Shown: positions 51,404 through 60,300, numbered from the stretch's first letter. The stretch: 64,000 bases of DNA from JAKOUY01 sp037045185 (GCA_037045185.1 JBAOHQ010000008.1:372001-436000); one strand, 5' to 3'. Made by a program: numbers and translations. The notes: generated by a model from the letters alone, not told the origin.

Positions 51404-52954
51404 TCAGCGGATCTGGATGTTGACACCCCACGGCGACAGCCGGACCGTGCCCCAGGCGGGGACCTCCACGGTGACCGCTGCTGGGGTGACGTTGACGCAC
51501 ACCGCGGCGCGCTCGCCGGTTGGCGCGATCCGCTCGATCACCACCACGTCCGGCGAGACGGGGTGGACGACCTGGTGAGCCTGCGGGGCGAAGGCCGGGC
51601 ACGACGCCCGCCGCTCCAGCAGTCCACGAAGTGCCGTCCAACTCAGCGCCGCTCGGCTCGCCGGGTCGTCGAGGTCGGCGCCCAGCGCCTCGGCGTCGAA
51701 CCGGGTGCGGTTGAGGTCCCGACCGTGGCCCGTGGCCGCCAGTCGATCGTGGTCGTTGGTGGCCGCCATCACGGCGCCGAAGTACAGCAGCGGCACGCCC
51801 TGGACGGCGAGGGCGATGGCGTGGCTGGCCACGTGGCGGGCCATCGCTGCGTCGTGGTCATGGCCGTGGGCGAGGATCGAGTACCACGTCGTGCACAACT
51901 CGTAGGCCACGGGCCCGGCGGGGGTGGCCCGCCGGTTGACCTGCCCACCGCACGCCTCCGTAGCGGCGGCCAGGGCAGCCCGTTGGGCGTCGTCGAGCAC
52001 ACCCTCCGAACCGCGCAACCCGATGCCGTCGTGGGTCGACAGGACGGCGAGGTAGGCGCACCCCGGCGGCGGTGGATCGAGCGCTCGCAACCAACCGACC
52101 AGGGCCGTGCTGTCCCCGGTCAGCATGGTGTGCAACACCAGTGGTGGCAGCGGGAACTGGTACACGGCGTGAGCCTCGGGTCGCTCGGGCGTGCCGAAGT
52201 AGGTCACGTTCTCGTCATGAGGGACGTTGGTCTCGGTCACCAGCACGCACCCGGGAGCGACCTCGTCGAGGCATGCTCGCCAGCAGGCCACCACGTCGTG
52301 GGTCTCGGGCAGGCTCATCGACGAACGGGCCGGGTCCTTCCAGGCGAAGGCCACGGCATCCAGGCGGATCGCCGCCGCTCCCTCGGCCACGAAGCGCAGC
52401 ACCACGTCGGTGAGCGCCAGGAACACCTCCGGCGATGCCAGGTCGAGGTCCACCTGATCGGCCGAGAACGTGGTCCACAGGCGCATCGCTGACCCGTCAT
52501 CACGGCGGAACTCATGACCGAGGGGTGAGGTGCGCGGGCGCACCACGGCCGAGACGTCCGCCGCGTCCGGCAGCGGGCGGAAGAACCCGGCGAAGGCCGG
52601 GTCGCCCGCCAGGTACCCGGCCAGCCACGGGCTGGAGGCCGATACGTGGTTGACCACCGCATCGGCCATCCAGCGCGTCGTGCAGGCCAGCGCGGAGACG
52701 TCGTCCCACGAGCCCAGCGCCGGGTCCACCACCGAGTGGTCGACCACGGCGAACCCGCCGTCGCTGGTGCTCGGATGGATCGGCAGGGTGTGCACGCCGG
52801 TGACCTGCGGTGCCAGCCGTTGTTCGACGAACCCGGCCAGGGTGACGAGGGGCGACTCGCCGGACCGCTGCACGTGGTCGCCGTAGGCGATCAGGAACGC
52901 GGAGCGCTGATCCAGCGCCGCGACGGGTCTGGGTGGCCGGCACGCGACGAGCAC
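51404..52954 (-). CDS. GH13 sugar phosphorylase (sucrose / glucosylglycerate phosphorylase type)
   Basis: The protein is 516 residues from the GTG at 52954. The HTLPIHPSTSDGGFAVVDHS segment and overall layout match GH13_18 phosphorylases, which split sucrose, glucosylglycerol or glucosylglycerate with phosphate to glucose 1-phosphate. Catalytic residues can be placed: nucleophile Asp199 (AIRLDAVAF), acid/base Glu241 (VTETNVPHDENV) and stabiliser Asp309 (STHDG). The start is uncertain. The 66 bases upstream continue the frame with family-like residues (LAILGSLYG, ELAARLDA) but contain no ATG, GTG or TTG. Either CTG is used or an indel hides the true start. It follows the PTPS-like gene in the ABC2 unit. 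Confidence 0.85.
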   Translation of the reverse strand: MLVACRPPRPVAALDQRSAFLIAYGDHVQRSGESPLVTLAGFVEQRLAPQVTGVHTLPIHPSTSDGGFAVVDHSVVDPALGSWDDVSALACTTRWMADAVVNHVSASSPWLAGYLAGDPAFAGFFRPLPDAADVSAVVRPRTSPLGHEFRRDDGSAMRLWTTFSADQVDLDLASPEVFLALTDVVLRFVAEGAAAIRLDAVAFAWKDPARSSMSLPETHDVVACWRACLDEVAPGCVLVTETNVPHDENVTYFGTPERPEAHAVYQFPLPPLVLHTMLTGDSTALVGWLRALDPPPPGCAYLAVLSTHDGIGLRGSEGVLDDAQRAALAAATEACGGQVNRRATPAGPVAYELCTTWYSILAHGHDHDAAMARHVASHAIALAVQGVPLLYFGAVMAATNDHDRLAATGHGRDLNRTRFDAEALGADLDDPASRAALSWTALRGLLERRASCPAFAPQAHQVVHPVSPDVVVIERIAPTGERAAVCVNVTPAAVTVEVPAWGTVRLSPWGVNIQIR

Positions 52955-53045
52955 AGCGTCGAGGCGCGCCGCCAGCTCGGGCGCTGCCGAGGCGCCGTAC
53001 AGCGAGCCCAGGATGGCCAGCCGGCGGGCGGCCGGCGAGTGCGGG

Positions 53046-53441
53046 TCAGGCGTAGGCGTGGGAGCTCTCGCGGGACAGCCGCACCGTGCGCGTCCGGTCG
53101 AACTCGGTGGCCTCCACCAGGAACACCTCGACCAGGCCGTCGACGTCCTCGGCCACGGCGGACCACAGCCGGCGGGCGATCTCCTCCACGGTCGGCTCCT
53201 TGTCCCACACCAGCGGGGCGTAGGCCTTCCACGGCCCGAGGTCCTCGTGGGTCAGGTAGTGACCGGTCCACGGTTGGACCTTGCGCAGCAGGATGGCCTC
53301 CAGCTCGTCGGCCGGGATGATGATGCTGGCGTCGGCGGGACCCTCGACGGTGGCGCCGACGGTCCAGGCGTGGCTGTGGATCAACCCGTCCACCCGATGC
53401 CCCCACCGGGCCGTGACTTCGGCGGTGATGGTCAACCTCAT
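53046..53441 (-). CDS. 6-pyruvoyl-tetrahydropterin synthase-like protein lacking cysteine
   Basis: This 131-residue protein has the PTPS/QueD T-fold. Three zinc-ligand histidines are in place: His15 in WGHR and His22/His24 in IHSHAW. PTVEEIARRLW and the VEATEFDRTRTVRL strand also fit. The catalytic cysteine that normally precedes the HGH motif is absent, and the protein contains no cysteine at all. It may therefore bind pterin-like ligands or catalyse a different reaction (some QueD-like lyases also differ here). A GAGGGA ribosome-binding site precedes the ATG. It sits 16 bases after the ABC2 binding-protein gene. Confidence 0.8.
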   Translation of the reverse strand: MRLTITAEVTARWGHRVDGLIHSHAWTVGATVEGPADASIIIPADELEAILLRKVQPWTGHYLTHEDLGPWKAYAPLVWDKEPTVEEIARRLWSAVAEDVDGLVEVFLVEATEFDRTRTVRLSRESSHAYA

Positions 53442-53457
53442 ATGTCCCTCGCAGTCG

Positions 53458-54666
53458 TCAAGACGATGTGCCTGGGACCATTGAACCAGCCGGGGTGGTG
53501 TCGGTGGTGGACGGAGCTGCAGGCAGGCCGATGGAGGGATCGATGAACTCGTTGGTCACCAGGTCGGCGGCCTTGATCCCGGCGCGCACGTCGACGCCTG
53601 GCGTGCCGGTCAGCTCGTCGATCACGGCCTGCACCCGGGCCTCGTCCATGTTGCCGAGCGTGGCGTCGTCGCCGTTGCCGACGATGCCAAGCTTCAGCTG
53701 CTGGTCGACGGAGAACTTCATCAGCTCCGGGCTCTGGGTCCAGAAGTTGTCGTAGCCCTTGACCGCCTCACCGATGATGGCGTTGGCCCGGTCCGGCGAC
53801 TGGATGTAGTCCACCTGAGCCTGCTGGATGATCGGCACCAGCAGCTTGAGGCACGGCGCCAGCTTCTCCTTGTCGTCGGCCAGGATGGCCAGGGTCTGGC
53901 TGTAGGTCTTCCAGCCGGCGTCGTAGTACGTCTGGAAGGCGATCGGCTTGTTCCACGACGGCAGGTCGAACTCGAACTTGTACGGCTCGGCGGTGGCGAA
54001 GCCCTGCTGGGCCACCTTGCCCTCGGCGACGAACCGGTCCGGCGACCCGTCGAAGGAGGTGTCGAACTGGCCGTCCTTGAGAATGCCCTGGTTGATCATC
54101 CACTTGGCGACGATGCCCTTGCCGAAGACCAGCACCGGGACGTCGTGCTTCTGGAGGTCCTTGATCTCCTTGACGTCGGGGTAGGTGGCCGGATCCCACA
54201 TGATCATCTGCGGGTTCTTCTCCAGCGGGGCCACCACCGAGAGCAGCTTCACGGCCTGGTTGGTGGCAGAGCCCTCGATGTTGAAGTAGCCCAGCATGAT
54301 CTCGGAGTGGGCGACCATCTCGTCGGCCACCGAGCCGGGAATGGCGCTACCGCCGGCGTGGATCTCGACCTTGACGCCGGTGTCGGCGCCCTTGCTGACC
54401 AGCGGGCCGGACACCTTCTTGGCGTCCTTGTCGATGGCGTAGCCCTCGCCCACCAGTTCGTACAGCCCGCCGTGCTCGGCCTCCGGCCACCAGTCGGTCT
54501 GGATCACCACCGTGTCCGGGCAGGTCCCGGCCAGCGAGGCGCCCGCTGGAGCGGCGGCGCCGGTGGGCGGCGTGGTGTCGTTGTGCGCCGAGGTGGTGCC
54601 GGCCAGCAGGGCCATCGAGGCCAGGGCGACGGCGGCGCCGGCCCGGCGCGGGGTGATCGTGATCAT
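53458..54666 (-). CDS. ABC transporter substrate-binding protein (NMT1/THI5-type importer 2)
   Basis: The 402-residue secreted binding protein of importer 2 has a signal peptide (MITITPRRAGAAVALASMAL) that ends around TTSA. There is no lipobox cysteine, unlike the importer-1 paralogue. The mature domain begins GTCPDTVVIQTDWWPEAEHG and has NMT1/THI5 character. It shares long stretches with the interrupted gene at 5094-6608 (KNPQMIMWDP, LVPIIQQA, NEFIDPSIGL). AAGGAG at 54674-54679 supports the start. It is the third gene of the operon, after the permease gene. The ligand is unknown; HMP, flavin or pterin precursors are family precedents only. Confidence 0.9.
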   Translation of the reverse strand: MITITPRRAGAAVALASMALLAGTTSAHNDTTPPTGAAAPAGASLAGTCPDTVVIQTDWWPEAEHGGLYELVGEGYAIDKDAKKVSGPLVSKGADTGVKVEIHAGGSAIPGSVADEMVAHSEIMLGYFNIEGSATNQAVKLLSVVAPLEKNPQMIMWDPATYPDVKEIKDLQKHDVPVLVFGKGIVAKWMINQGILKDGQFDTSFDGSPDRFVAEGKVAQQGFATAEPYKFEFDLPSWNKPIAFQTYYDAGWKTYSQTLAILADDKEKLAPCLKLLVPIIQQAQVDYIQSPDRANAIIGEAVKGYDNFWTQSPELMKFSVDQQLKLGIVGNGDDATLGNMDEARVQAVIDELTGTPGVDVRAGIKAADLVTNEFIDPSIGLPAAPSTTDTTPAGSMVPGTSS

Positions 54667-54703
54667 GCGTGTGCTCCTTGTCGGGACGACAACTCGTCGC
54701 GGC

Positions 54704-55561
54704 TTATGGTCGTGGCCCACTTCGGCCAGAGCCCTCGTACCACTTTCCTACCACCTTGCGCTCGATCCAGCTGAACACGAGGAAGACGATCACTCCGAAG
54801 ATGCAGGCCACGGCGATGGACGTGAGCACCAGCGGGCTGTTGGTGTCGTTCTTGAAGCGGACGATCATCTGCCCCAGGCCGACCTGGCCGCGGCCGAAGA
54901 AGAAGTCCGAGACGATCCCGCCGATCAATGCCAGGCTGGCGCTGATCCGCAGCCCGGCGAACACCGCCGGCATCGCCCCGGGGATCATCAGCCGGGTCAG
55001 GCGGGTCCAGCGGCTGGCGTTGTTCAGGGTGAACAGGTCGTGGTGGCCCTGGTCGGCGGACTTCAGCCCGAACAGGGCGTTGACCACCATCGGGAACAGC
55101 GAGAAGATCACGCAGACGATCACCCGGCTGGTCTTGCCGGTGTCGAACAGCAGCCCGATCACCGGCACCATCGCCAGGATCGGGATGGCCTGCAGGCTGA
55201 TCATGAACGGCCACACGGCTCGCTCCACGCTGCGCGCCTGGCTCATCAAGGTGGCCAGGGTGAGTCCGATTAACACGGCGATCACCAGGCCGCGCAAGGC
55301 CACGTCACCGCTGCGCCCGGCCGCGGCCAGGATCTCGCGGAGGTGCTCCCAGTCACCGAAGCCCTTGGTCAGCACCTTGTGCGGCGGGGCCAGCAGGACG
55401 CGCCGGCGGCCCTGCAGCCACACGTAGCTGGCGTAGTACCAGACCCCGGTGAGGATCCCGCCGAGGATGAACGGCGGGATCAGCAACCCGGCCAGGCGCC
55501 GGCCGCGGCTCGGCTGGGTCTGCGGCCTGGGGCCGTAGGTGGTGGGTGTGACCTCACTCAT
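54704..55561 (-). CDS. ABC transporter permease (NMT1/SsuC-type importer 2)
   Basis: The permease has 285 residues with about six helices. The first is FILGGILTGVWYYASYVWL, and the EAA loop lies around LNNASRWTRLTRLMIPGAMP. The ATG at 55561 (MSEVTPTTYGPR) overlaps the ATPase gene by eight bases. Another ATG 12 bases upstream is possible. It is the counterpart of the gene at 4126-5025. Confidence 0.91.
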   Translation of the reverse strand: MSEVTPTTYGPRPQTQPSRGRRLAGLLIPPFILGGILTGVWYYASYVWLQGRRRVLLAPPHKVLTKGFGDWEHLREILAAAGRSGDVALRGLVIAVLIGLTLATLMSQARSVERAVWPFMISLQAIPILAMVPVIGLLFDTGKTSRVIVCVIFSLFPMVVNALFGLKSADQGHHDLFTLNNASRWTRLTRLMIPGAMPAVFAGLRISASLALIGGIVSDFFFGRGQVGLGQMIVRFKNDTNSPLVLTSIAVACIFGVIVFLVFSWIERKVVGKWYEGSGRSGPRP

Positions 55562-56312
55562 CGGCGTCTCCACCCGATGCCGCCCGCAGCGTCCCGGAGA
55601 TCTCGTGGCACAGCCCGGTGAAGTCCGGCTCGAAGCGCAGTTCGGGCTGGCGTGGGTAGGCGAAGGGCACCGGGAACTCGGCGACGATGGTCCCCGGGCG
55701 GGCGCTCATCACCAGCACCCGGGTGCTCATGTAGACCGCTTCGCTGATCGAGTGGGTGATGAACAGCCCGGCGAAGCGCTCCTCCTGGAACAACCGCTGG
55801 GTCTCGTCGTTCAACCGCTCGCGGGTGATCTCGTCCACCGCCCCGAACGGTTCGTCGAACAGGAACAGCGGCGGGCGCAGCGTCAGGCTGCGGGCCAGCG
55901 AGCAACGCATCCGCATCCCGCCCGACAGCGTCTTGGGGTAGTGGTTCTCGAAGCCCACCAGGCCCACCTTGGCGATCGCCTGGTCGGCCAGCCGGCGCCG
56001 CTCGGGCTTGGCGATGTCGTGCAGCTGGGCGAGCAGTTCCACGTTCTGGCGCACCGTCCGCCACGGCAGCAGCGTCGGATCCTGGAACACGTAGCCGATC
56101 CGGCTGCGATCCACGGTGACGGTCCCGTCGGTCTGGGCCAGCAACCCGGAGGCGATCCTCAACAGCGTCGACTTCCCGCACCCGGACGGCCCGACGATGG
56201 TGACGAACTCCCCCCGGCTCACGGCGAAGGACACGTCGCGCAGCGTCTCGGTCCCGTCGGCGAAGGTCATCCCGACGGAGCCGTACGACAGCGCCGGCGG
56301 TTCGTTCGACAT
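55554..56312 (-). CDS. ABC transporter ATP-binding protein (NMT1/SsuB-type importer 2)
   Basis: This 252-residue ATPase has Walker A GPSGCGKST, signature LSGGMRMRC, Walker B LFLFDEPFGAVDEITRERLN and the switch His in FITHS. It is very similar to the importer-1 ATPase at 3383-4129, including the C-terminal RFEPDF region. The ATG at 56312 (MSNEPPALSYG) is chosen. A longer frame upstream is out of family and overlaps xerD. It lies 25 bases after xerD on the same strand, so the operon may be read partly from the pyrG-xerD transcript. Confidence 0.93.
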   Translation of the reverse strand: MSNEPPALSYGSVGMTFADGTETLRDVSFAVSRGEFVTIVGPSGCGKSTLLRIASGLLAQTDGTVTVDRSRIGYVFQDPTLLPWRTVRQNVELLAQLHDIAKPERRRLADQAIAKVGLVGFENHYPKTLSGGMRMRCSLARSLTLRPPLFLFDEPFGAVDEITRERLNDETQRLFQEERFAGLFITHSISEAVYMSTRVLVMSARPGTIVAEFPVPFAYPRQPELRFEPDFTGLCHEISGTLRAASGGDADE

Positions 56313-56337
56313 GGCTGGCCAGTCTGGCACCGGAGTC

Positions 56338-57276
56338 CTACAACTCCGACCTGCGCCGTGCGCGGGCCCGCGGGTGGGCTCGGCGGTACTCGCGGAACAG
56401 CTTCTCCTGGCTGACCTTGGTGTACACCTGCGTGGTGGAGATGCTGGCATGGCCCAGCATCTCCTGGACGACGCGCAGGTCGGCGCCGTGGTCCAGCAGG
56501 TGGGTGGCGCAGCTGTGGCGCAGCACGTGGGGAGACAGCTTGGACGCCAGGCCCACCCGGTCGCCGTACTTCTTGACCACCAGCCACGCCGCCTGGCGGG
56601 TCAGCCGGCTGCCGCGCTGGTTCAGGAACAGGGCCTCCATGTCGCCGCGCCTAGCCCACCGGTCGGGTTCCAGCAGCGGGCGGCCGCGGTCCCCCAACCA
56701 GTCGTCCAGGGCTGCGGCGGCCATCCGCCCGTAGGGCACCAGGCGCTCCTTCGATCCCTTGCCGTACAGGCGCACCAGACCGTGCTCACGATCCACGTCG
56801 TCGAGGGCGAGGCCGACCGCCTCGGAGATGCGCGCGCCGGTGGCGTAGAGGAACTCCAGCAGCGCCCGGTCGCGCTTGGCCACCGGGTCAGCGCCGGTCA
56901 CCGCTCCCAGCAGCCGGTTGACCTCGTCCTCGCTGAGCGGGTGGGGAATGCCGGCGGGGACCCGCACCCCTTCCACGTCGGCGGTGGGGTCGTCGGCGCG
57001 GCCGCCCTCGTCCGACCAGAAGCGGTGGAACATCCGGATCGCGGCGAACTGCCGGGCCACGCTGGCGGCCGCGGCGCCCGAACCACGCCGGGCGGTGATC
57101 ATCGCCGACAGCTCCTCGCTGGTGACCGAGCCGATCGACGAGCCGTGCTCGGCCAGCCAGGCGACGTAGGCCGTCAGATCCCGCCGATAGGCGGCCAGCG
57201 TGTTGACCGAACGGCCGCGCTCCGCGGCCATCCACACCAAGAAGTCCTCGACCTCGAGGGGAAGCTCCGGTTTCAC
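56338..57276 (-). CDS. xerD: Tyrosine recombinase XerD
   Basis: This is a 312-residue site-specific recombinase that resolves chromosome dimers with XerC at dif. The N-terminal SAM-like domain is present. Catalytic residues are placed as Arg149 (GARISE), Lys173 (YGKGSKER), His250 and Arg253 (HVLRHS), His276 (LGHASIS) and nucleophile Tyr285 (QVYTKV). The arginine-rich tail after 300 is slightly longer than usual. It overlaps the NUDIX gene by four bases, in the conserved pyrG-NUDIX-xerD order. It should be read as a core housekeeping gene, not as evidence of a mobile element. Confidence 0.93.
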   Translation of the reverse strand: MKPELPLEVEDFLVWMAAERGRSVNTLAAYRRDLTAYVAWLAEHGSSIGSVTSEELSAMITARRGSGAAAASVARQFAAIRMFHRFWSDEGGRADDPTADVEGVRVPAGIPHPLSEDEVNRLLGAVTGADPVAKRDRALLEFLYATGARISEAVGLALDDVDREHGLVRLYGKGSKERLVPYGRMAAAALDDWLGDRGRPLLEPDRWARRGDMEALFLNQRGSRLTRQAAWLVVKKYGDRVGLASKLSPHVLRHSCATHLLDHGADLRVVQEMLGHASISTTQVYTKVSQEKLFREYRRAHPRARARRRSEL

Positions 57277-57851
57277 GATCCGGCGCGCAGCAGGCGTTCC
57301 AGGCGCAGCAGGGCGATGACGGTCTTGCCGTCCTGGATGCGCCCGTCCACCACCATCCGCATCGCCTCGGAGAGCTGCAACCGCAGCACGGTCATGTGCC
57401 GCTCCTCGGGCCCCTGGGTGTCGGCTGCCACCTCGACCAGGTCGTAGGCAGCGAACAGGTGGGTCACCGAGTCGGTCATCCCGGCCGATGGCTGGAACGA
57501 ACCGAGCGGTACCAACCGTCCGGGGTGCAGGCCCACCTCCTCCACCAGCTCCCGGGCGGCCGTGGCCTCCGGGGCCTCACCGGGAACGTCACGCATCCCC
57601 GCCGGGATCTCCAGGATCGTCGTCTCGTACGACGCCCGGTACTGGTCCACCAGGACCACCACCGGGTCGTCCGACGAATCGAGGACCGGCACGGCGCCCA
57701 CCGCGCCGGGCGAGCGGACGATGTCACGATGGAACCGCTCACCCTCGGGGGATTCGAACTCGGCGGTGACCACCCGCCAGATGTAGCCCTGGTGGACGAC
57801 GCGCTCACCGATGCGGCGGAACTGGCCCACGGGCCGGGCGGGATCAGGCAA
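57273..57851 (-). CDS. NUDIX hydrolase (ADP-ribose pyrophosphatase-like)
   Basis: The protein has 192 residues. The NUDIX box is complete: it starts at GMRDVPGE, runs through ATAARELVEEVG and ends GLHPGRL. The N-terminal beta strands and EIPAG just before the box resemble ADP-ribose pyrophosphatases (M. tuberculosis Rv1700 context). It overlaps both pyrG (eight bases) and xerD (four bases), so the three are translationally coupled. Confidence 0.92.
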   Translation of the reverse strand: MPDPARPVGQFRRIGERVVHQGYIWRVVTAEFESPEGERFHRDIVRSPGAVGAVPVLDSSDDPVVVLVDQYRASYETTILEIPAGMRDVPGEAPEATAARELVEEVGLHPGRLVPLGSFQPSAGMTDSVTHLFAAYDLVEVAADTQGPEERHMTVLRLQLSEAMRMVVDGRIQDGKTVIALLRLERLLRAGS

Positions 57852-59496
57852 CCGACGTACCGGCCTCGGCGCCGTCCACGACGCGCAGCGTGGGGGTCCT
57901 GGCGGCGCGCCTGGCCAGCGCCGCGGCGGTCAGGTCACGGAACAGCGGATGGGCGTGGTCCGGCCGGCTCTTGAACTCCGGGTGGGCCTGGGTGGCCACC
58001 CAGAACGGGTGATCTGCCAACTCGATGAACTCCACCAGCCGGCGGTCCGGGGACAGCCCGGTGCAGCGCAAGCCGGCGGCCTCCAGGCGCGGCTTCCACT
58101 GCGCCGAGAGCTCGTAGCGGTGGCGATGACGCTCACTGACCACCGGTTCGCCGTAGGCGTTGTGCACCCGTGAGCCAGGTTCGAGGATGGCGTAGAAGGC
58201 CCCGAGCCGCTGCGTGCCGCCCTTGTCCACCACGTCACGCTGATCGTGCATCAGGTCGATGATCTTGTGCGGCGTGTCCGGATCCATCTCGGTGGAGTTG
58301 GCCCCGGTCAGGCCCATCACGTTGCGGGCGAAGTCGACGGTCATCGCCTGCAGGCCGAGGCACAACCCGAGGCACGGGATGTCGTGCTCACGGGCGTAGC
58401 CGGCCGCGGCGATCTTGCCCTCGAAGCCACGCTCGCCGAACCCGCCGGGGATCACCATCCCGTCGAGGTCGGCCAGCCGTCCGGCGGCCAGCAGACCCTC
58501 GACGTCTTCGGCCTGGATCCAGTCGATCTCCACCTTGGCGCCGTGGTGGATGCCGGCGTGGCGCAGGCTCTCCACCACCGACAGGTAGGCGTCCTGCAAC
58601 TGGATGTACTTGCCGATGAGGCCGATCCTCACCGGGGCGGTGGCGGCCTCCACCTTGTCCACCAGTTCCTGCCAGGGGGCCAGGTCGATGGGCCGGTCGA
58701 TGCGCAGCACCTCGCACACCACGTCGTCGAGGCCCTCGTCGTGGAGGATCAGCGGGAGCTCGTAGATGTTCTTGGCGTCGGCAGCGTTGACGACGGCGTT
58801 CTCGTCGACGTTGCACAGGTTGCTGATCTTGCGCTTCAGGTTGTCCGACAGCGGGGCCTCGCTGCGGCACACGATGATGTCGGGCTGGATGCCACGGCTG
58901 CGCAGTTCGGTCACGCTGTGCTGGGTGGGCTTGGTCTTCTGCTCCCCCGACGGCCCGATGAACGGCACGAGGGTCACGTGGATGTAGCAGATGTTGTCCC
59001 GCCCGGCGTCCTTGCGGTACTGACGGATCGCCTCCAGGAACGGGAGGATCTCGATGTCACCCACCGTGCCGCCCACCTCGGTGATCACCACGTCCACGTC
59101 GTCGGCGGCCAGCCGGGTGATCCGGCTCTTGATCTCGTCGGTGATGTGCGGGATCACCTGCACGGTCTTGCCGAGGTACTCGCCACGCCGCTCGGCGGCC
59201 AGCACGGCCTGGTAGATGCTGCCGGTGGTGGCGTTGGAGTTGCGGGTCAGCGGCTCGTCGATGAACCGCTCGTAGTGACCGAGGTCCAAGTCGGTCTCGC
59301 CGCCGTCGTCGGTGACGAACACCTCACCGTGCTCGAACGGGTTCATCGTCCCCGGGTCGACGTTGATGTACGGGTCGAGCTTCTGCATCGTCACCCGCAG
59401 ACCACGCTGCTTGAGCAGCCGACCGAGCGAGGAGGCGGTGAGGCCCTTGCCGAGGGAGCTGGCAACGCCTCCCGTCACGAAAATGTGCTTGGGCAT
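57844..59496 (-). CDS. pyrG: CTP synthase
   Basis: The 550-residue enzyme makes CTP from UTP with glutamine nitrogen. The synthase domain has HIFVTGGVASSLGKGL at the start, the UTP/ATP-site segments DPYINVDPGTMNP and TEVGGTVGDIE, and SEAPLSDNLKRKIS. The amidotransferase domain has the oxyanion GGFGERGFEGK, nucleophile Cys in PCLGLCLGLQ and the His/Glu pair in THPEF-like AHPEFKSRP. GGAGGTTGCG at 59501-59510 supports the ATG at 59496. It heads the pyrG-NUDIX-xerD unit. Confidence 0.96.
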   Translation of the reverse strand: MPKHIFVTGGVASSLGKGLTASSLGRLLKQRGLRVTMQKLDPYINVDPGTMNPFEHGEVFVTDDGGETDLDLGHYERFIDEPLTRNSNATTGSIYQAVLAAERRGEYLGKTVQVIPHITDEIKSRITRLAADDVDVVITEVGGTVGDIEILPFLEAIRQYRKDAGRDNICYIHVTLVPFIGPSGEQKTKPTQHSVTELRSRGIQPDIIVCRSEAPLSDNLKRKISNLCNVDENAVVNAADAKNIYELPLILHDEGLDDVVCEVLRIDRPIDLAPWQELVDKVEAATAPVRIGLIGKYIQLQDAYLSVVESLRHAGIHHGAKVEIDWIQAEDVEGLLAAGRLADLDGMVIPGGFGERGFEGKIAAAGYAREHDIPCLGLCLGLQAMTVDFARNVMGLTGANSTEMDPDTPHKIIDLMHDQRDVVDKGGTQRLGAFYAILEPGSRVHNAYGEPVVSERHRHRYELSAQWKPRLEAAGLRCTGLSPDRRLVEFIELADHPFWVATQAHPEFKSRPDHAHPLFRDLTAAALARRAARTPTLRVVDGAEAGTSVA

Positions 59497-59578
59497 GTGG
59501 CGCAACCTCCGCTGCAGTCGACCTGACAACGGGAGCACATCGTACCGTGGCCGCAGCCTGCTTGGCGCGGATGGGCAC

Positions 59579-60244
59579 TCACGCGGACGCCAGCGCGAGC
59601 ACCGCGGCGATCCCGTTGTCGGAGGCGGGCGGCGTCTGGGGCAGCAGCAACGTGCGCATGCCACACCGCGCCGCGCCGGCATCGGCCACCGGGTCGTCGC
59701 CCACCATCAGGACATCGTCCGCCGAGCACAGCAGGGCGTCCACCGCCAGGCCGAAGATCCCGGCCTCCGGCTTGACGAGACCCACCTCGTAGGACAGCAC
59801 GAACTGGTTGACGCAGTAGCCCACGCCGTGCTGGCGGAACACCGAGCGGACGTCCCAACCCGTGTTGGAGATCACTCCGATCGGGATCTCCGCGTCCATC
59901 AACCCGCGCAGCGTCCACACCGCGTCGCGGTACGGGATCCACGTGGCCGGGTCGTGCATCTGCCGGTAGATCTCCGCACCCAGGCCGGGAACCTCGCCGT
60001 CGGCCACGGCGTACAGCTCGTGCCAGCGGTCCCGCCAGACGCCAGCGTCCAGGTCCCTGCCCCTGGCGATCTCGGCGGGCAGCATGGCCAGCCGGTCGAT
60101 CCCCGCTGCCACCTCGGCACAGCGCGCTACGTCCCAGTTCGCGCCAAGCCGTCGGGCGGCGATGGCCACCGTCTCGGCCAGGCCGGGATGGGCGAACAGC
60201 GTGCCGCCGAAGTCGAACAGCACGCCGCGGATCTTCCGGCTCAC
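59579..60244 (-). CDS. HAD family hydrolase
   Basis: This 221-residue HAD-IA-like phosphatase has motif I LFDFGGTLF (Asp11 nucleophile), motif II VISNTGW, Lys in VKPEAGIF and motif IV MVGDDPVADAGAA. In motif I the second aspartate is replaced by glycine (DFGGT), as in some HAD-IA members. That residue is normally the acid/base, so phosphatase activity is less certain. It starts with GTG, with CACAAT six bases upstream as a weak -10. It stands between pyrG and the GT39-like gene. The substrate is unknown. Confidence 0.85.
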   Translation of the reverse strand: MSRKIRGVLFDFGGTLFAHPGLAETVAIAARRLGANWDVARCAEVAAGIDRLAMLPAEIARGRDLDAGVWRDRWHELYAVADGEVPGLGAEIYRQMHDPATWIPYRDAVWTLRGLMDAEIPIGVISNTGWDVRSVFRQHGVGYCVNQFVLSYEVGLVKPEAGIFGLAVDALLCSADDVLMVGDDPVADAGAARCGMRTLLLPQTPPASDNGIAAVLALASA

Positions 60245-60286
60245 CGGGGCATTGTGGCATGCCCAGCCGTCTGGCGAGCGCGGCGC

Positions 60287-60292
60287 TAACGT
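60287..60292 (+). promoter_or_regulatory. Candidate leaderless -10 box of the second GT39-like gene
   Basis: TAACGT ends eight bases before the ATG at 60301 and decides that start over an upstream in-frame ATG at 60259. Confidence 0.45.
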
Positions 60293-60300
60293 CGGCGCCG

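Noticed and set aside
56338..57276. Tyrosine recombinase as evidence of an integrated element
   Set aside because: It is XerD in its conserved pyrG-NUDIX-xerD context; no attachment-site repeats or phage/plasmid genes found.
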